16,020 bases of DNA from a bacterium (GTDB lineage Bacteria > UBP18 > UBA7526), in NCBI GenBank assembly GCA_030616365.1, contig JAUWXM010000017.1, positions 1 to 16,020 on the forward strand, read 5' to 3'. Both the position numbers and the translations under genes were made by a program. The notes under the pieces were generated by a model, which worked only from the letters and a program-made list of their open reading frames with translations, was not told the origin of the DNA and ran no database searches. Shown here in pieces: positions 13,101-16,020 of this stretch; within the stretch, counting starts at the first letter, position 1, and the number at the start of each line of letters is the position of its first letter.

Positions 13101-13756
13101 TACCTCACCACCCTCCTTCCGGGCATCAATATCTTCTTGTAATCCCGCGGCTCATAGTAGGCCTTAAGGGGTTCTTTCGTCTTCTCATAGATCAGGGCCC
13201 AGACACAGTCTATTTCATCATTTACCCCACTCCTGCGCGCAGGGGCGGGGTTTACTTCGCATTTCCCATCCCGTGCCCCGCCGCAGGGGCCGTTCAATAG
13301 TCCCTTGGCGCATCTCGTCAAAGGGCAGAGGCCTTCAAACTTATCCAAGAGGCAGTCGCCGCAGAGAGAACAGTATTCATAATACCTTCCAATCCTCTCG
13401 GTGGTTCCAGCAAAGAGAGGGTTAAGAGCGGGAACAAGTGGCCTATCGATTAGTTTCCCTATGGTCTGCAATCCCACGCCGCAGGCCATAATTAATAGAG
13501 AATCGCTATTCTTTAAAGCCGGAAGGAAAGAAAGGTCTTTCTTCATAATGCGCTCATCACAAGGGGTATCGAGAACAATAGTACCAGTAATCTTCTTACC
13601 TTCCTTTTGTAGTACCTTTTTCATCTCTTTTACCTCATCCTCTCCCCCGGTCTGGCACTTTGTAGCGCAGGCAGCGCAACCCACGATAAATACCCTTTTC
13701 TTACCCTTTAGCATCTCTAAAATTTCTTCTTTCGGTTTCTGTTCACTAATAATCAT
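13100..13756 (-). CDS. metV: MetV, iron-sulfur partner of methylenetetrahydrofolate reductase
   Basis: A 218-residue cysteine-rich protein of the MTHFR C-terminal-domain family. Cysteines cluster as CAACATKC (27-34), CSLCGDC (129-135), CPLTRCAKGLLNGPCGG (144-160) and KCEV (166), consistent with bound iron-sulfur clusters or zinc. In acetogens such as Moorella, MetV partners MetF. Between KCEVNP and EIDCVWALIY the family normally continues directly, but here about ten extra residues (APARRSGVND) occur, encoded largely by a 28-bp GC-rich palindrome at 13224-13251. The reading frame is preserved, so the protein is probably functional. The ATG overlaps the metH stop (ATGA), with AAGGAG 5 bases upstream. 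Confidence 0.9.
   Translation of the reverse strand: MIISEQKPKEEILEMLKGKKRVFIVGCAACATKCQTGGEDEVKEMKKVLQKEGKKITGTIVLDTPCDERIMKKDLSFLPALKNSDSLLIMACGVGLQTIGKLIDRPLVPALNPLFAGTTERIGRYYEYCSLCGDCLLDKFEGLCPLTRCAKGLLNGPCGGARDGKCEVNPAPARRSGVNDEIDCVWALIYEKTKEPLKAYYEPRDYKKILMPGRRVVR
13224..13251. repeat. In-frame 28-bp GC-rich palindrome inside metV
   Basis: Arms ACCCCACTCCTGCG and CGCAGGGGCGGGGT are inverted copies with one mismatch and one wobble pair, centred on a perfect CCTGCGCGCAGG core. It is much more GC-rich than the surrounding gene and covers codons for residues 169-178, where extra residues appear relative to the family pattern. The arrangement resembles Rickettsia palindromic elements inserted in frame in genes, but no sequence relation to those is claimed. 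Confidence 0.75.
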
Positions 13757-16020
13757 TCCTTCTCCTTCGTTAATTCTTTTGCTTTCTTCACCGCTTCAAT
13801 GGCATCCTTGGCGTAGGTTGCTCCAATTTTCTTAGCATACTGACTGGTTACTACTGCACCTCCTATCAAAGTGGGGATATCTATCCTGTGTCTTTTTAAT
13901 TCATCACTTATCTCCTTCATTCTGCCCATGGTGGTGGTCATTAGAGCGGAGAGGCCGATCAAATCTGCTTTTTGAGATAGGACCTCCTGAATAATCTTTT
14001 CTTTCTTAACATCCTTTCCTAAGTCAATTACCTCAAAGCCATGATTGGAGAGGAGCAAGGAGACGATGTTCTTCCCGATATCGTGGATGTCTCCCTCTAC
14101 CGTAGCCATAACTATCTTTCTCTGGGTAGGAAGGGTTTCTTTCTTTATTTCTTCAGTTAACCGCTCACAGGCCAATTTCATAACCTCTGCTGAAGATATG
14201 AGCTGAGGTAAAAAATAGATCCCCTCATCGTATCTCTCCCCCACTAAAGTGATGGCCGGGGTCAGAATCTCGTCCATAATCTTTAAGGGCTTAAGTTCTT
14301 CCCTCAGAGCCTCTTCCGTAAGTCTTAAGATATCTTCCTTATTACCTCCAATAATTGCTTCACTTAGCTGGGTCCTAATATTCACTTCTTCTTTTGGCTT
14401 AATCTCTTCTTCTATTATTCCCTTCTGGGCCTTGATATACTCTTTTGCTCCTTTATCCTCACCCTTAAGGACCTTCAATGCCAAAGAGGAGCTCTTCAAC
14501 TTGGTATCCCGGGAATTTATGATGGCAGCATCCAGACCATACTCCTTAGCTAAATGAAGAAAGGTAGCATTCAATAGCGGTCTATTGGGAAGGCCAAATG
14601 AGATGTTGCTCACTCCTAAAATTGTCTTGACCCCTAATTCCCTCTTTACTAACTTCAGGGCTTTCAGGGATTCCAATGCCTGTTCCTGCTGACTGGCCAC
14701 TGTCAAAGTAAGGGTATCGATGAAGATGTTTTCTTTAGAAATCCCAACTTTTACTGCTCTATCAACAATCTTCTTGGCAATCTGGAGTCTCTTCTGAGCA
14801 GTCTTCGGTATTCCCTCTTCATCTAAGGTCAATCCAATAATCGCTGCTCCGAACCTCTTGGCCAGGGGCAATATAACTTTTAAAGATTCCTCTTTCCCAT
14901 TTGCAGAATTGATGAGCACCTTTCCTCCGGTAATTTTCAGGGCCTTCTCAATCGCTTCTGAATTGGGGCTATCGATGGAAAGGGGTAGGTCAGTTGTCTT
15001 CTCTATAACGAGGATCGCTTTCCTTATGGCTCTTGCCTCATCTATCCCTTCTCCAATAACATTTATATCTAAGACCTTTGCCCCTTCTTCTGCCTGATGC
15101 TTGGCCTCTTCCCTCACTAAAGAGAATCTATCATTTCTTAACTCTTCCTGAAGAACTTTCTTCCCGGTGGGATTTATCCTTTCACCAACGATGACTGGTC
15201 TCTTAGCAAAAGAGGCAATCTTAGTTCTTGATGCCAGATAAGTCATCGATTTTACTTTTCTTTTCTTGGGTCTTTTTTCCTTTACTTTACTGATAATGGC
15301 CTTAATATGCTCTGACCCGCTCCCACAACAACTGCCTACAATATTTATCCCAAGGTCAACGAACTCTGAAGCATATCTTGCCATATAATCAGGAGAAGCG
15401 GGATAGACGGTCTTCCCTTTGACCATCCGGGGAAGCCCGGCATTGGGCTCTACAATGAGGGGAAGATTGGTCAGCAAAACAAACTCCCTCATTACTTTCA
15501 TTAATCCCTTAGGCCCCAGGCTACAATTTGCTCCTAAGACATCGGGCCTTAAAGGTTCTAAGATAGTGGTGGCTATCAAAGGATCGCTTCCCGTGACCAT
15601 CCTTCCCTCTTCGGTAAAAGTAAGGGAACAGATTACTGGAAGGTCACAATTTTCCTTTGCGGCCAGGAGGGCAATCTTCGCCTCCTGGATATCAATCATG
15701 GTTTCTAGGATGATTACATCTGCTCCTGCCTTAGCAAGGGCCTTTATCTGCTCTCGATAGACATCATAGAATTGGTCAAAGGTAAACTTACCCAGAGGCT
15801 CTAATAACTTTCCGGTGGGACCTACAGAAGCAGCGACCAATGCCTTTCCCCTTGCCGCCTCCTTTGCTATCTCTATTCCCTTGGCATTAATCTCTTCTAA
15901 TCTATCCTCTAAGCCGCTCTCCTTTAGTTTTAATCTATTCCCGCCAAAGGTATTGGTGGTAATGACATCCGCTCCAGCTTCAACATAGGAAGAATGAACC
16001 TTAGCCACTGCCTCTGGATG
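13753..16020 (-). CDS. metH: Cobalamin-dependent methionine synthase, 5' end outside the window
   Basis: At least 755 residues, reading off the window edge (the first visible residues are HPEAVAKVHSSYVEAG). Domains, counted from the first visible residue: homocysteine-binding barrel (1 to ~245), with zinc ligands in GANCSLG (Cys166) and GSCCGSG (Cys231, Cys232); pterin-binding barrel beginning VIVGERINPTGKK (~277 to ~520); cobalamin cap (~545 to ~625, ending AEVMKLACERL); and B12-binding domain with GDIHDIGKNIV (axial His646) and IGGAVV. The protein ends right after the B12 domain, so the AdoMet-binding reactivation domain of E. coli MetH is absent. It transfers methyl from methyl-THF to homocysteine. 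The stop overlaps the metV start. The GTG at 16008 is internal, not the true start. Confidence 0.95.
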   Translation of the reverse strand, partial: HPEAVAKVHSSYVEAGADVITTNTFGGNRLKLKESGLEDRLEEINAKGIEIAKEAARGKALVAASVGPTGKLLEPLGKFTFDQFYDVYREQIKALAKAGADVIILETMIDIQEAKIALLAAKENCDLPVICSLTFTEEGRMVTGSDPLIATTILEPLRPDVLGANCSLGPKGLMKVMREFVLLTNLPLIVEPNAGLPRMVKGKTVYPASPDYMARYASEFVDLGINIVGSCCGSGSEHIKAIISKVKEKRPKKRKVKSMTYLASRTKIASFAKRPVIVGERINPTGKKVLQEELRNDRFSLVREEAKHQAEEGAKVLDINVIGEGIDEARAIRKAILVIEKTTDLPLSIDSPNSEAIEKALKITGGKVLINSANGKEESLKVILPLAKRFGAAIIGLTLDEEGIPKTAQKRLQIAKKIVDRAVKVGISKENIFIDTLTLTVASQQEQALESLKALKLVKRELGVKTILGVSNISFGLPNRPLLNATFLHLAKEYGLDAAIINSRDTKLKSSSLALKVLKGEDKGAKEYIKAQKGIIEEEIKPKEEVNIRTQLSEAIIGGNKEDILRLTEEALREELKPLKIMDEILTPAITLVGERYDEGIYFLPQLISSAEVMKLACERLTEEIKKETLPTQRKIVMATVEGDIHDIGKNIVSLLLSNHGFEVIDLGKDVKKEKIIQEVLSQKADLIGLSALMTTTMGRMKEISDELKRHRIDIPTLIGGAVVTSQYAKKIGATYAKDAIEAVKKAKELTKEKE

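Noticed and set aside
16006..16008. GTG as the start of metH
   Set aside because: The frame is open to the window edge and the residues before it (HPEA) fit the homocysteine-binding domain, so the gene continues outside the window.

Overview
The window is a densely packed bacterial chromosome segment in which every gene I can support lies on the minus strand, so transcription runs from high to low coordinates. Bacterial origin is shown by strong Shine-Dalgarno sequences (AGGAGG types), an RNA polymerase omega subunit, long-form HisG, RadC and bifunctional CoaBC. The MetH-MetV-MetF cluster, the stand-alone EF-Tu-domain-2-like protein and the many short palindromic or simple-repeat spacers resemble uncultured, largely anaerobic candidate phyla (Omnitrophota-like lineages come to mind). 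That placement is inference and uncertain.

Layout in transcription order. (1) 16020-12237: methyl-folate cluster of metH (5' end outside the window), metV and metF, joined by ATGA and TAATG overlaps. It reduces methylene-THF to methyl-THF and passes the methyl group to homocysteine. (2) 12221-10077: rpoZ, a 98-bp structured palindromic element, a small TPR lipoprotein and a larger exported TPR protein, the last two overlapping by ATGA. (3) 9867-4634: coaBC, a HAD-type 5'-nucleotidase, two tandem exported phospholipase-D-like proteins, a 55-residue zinc-ribbon protein, radC and a Lys/Glu/Pro-rich protein, nearly all overlapping or a few bases apart. (4) 4490-2922: an EF-Tu-domain-2-like protein, a zincin-like metallopeptidase, a stand-alone Lrp/AsnC-type RAM domain, a 39-residue basic microprotein and a NUDIX hydrolase. 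(5) 2831-2755: tRNA-Arg(CCG), with palindromic elements on both sides. (6) 2556-1: a hotdog thioesterase overlapping a GHMP sugar kinase, then long-form hisG, then the start of an unidentified gene leaving the window.

The most unusual content is in the small-scale architecture. A [PLD + zinc-ribbon] unit has been tandemly duplicated, and one zinc-ribbon copy survives only as a 16-codon stub. A GC-rich 28-bp palindrome sits in frame inside metV and appears to add about ten residues. A second palindromic family (CCCCGTT...) lies at the 3' ends of rpoZ and the NUDIX gene and supplies their last codons and stop (Pro-Arg-stop in both). GTAACC/ACCGTAA-type repeats lie just after stop codons of three genes, and CACGGAT/CACAGAT-type repeats lie just before the ribosome sites of two genes. 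CoaBC carries Ser where the E. coli enzyme has its catalytic Cys158, and MetH ends without the AdoMet-binding reactivation domain.

I see no rRNA, CRISPR array, transposase or phage gene, and no complete defence system that I can name.
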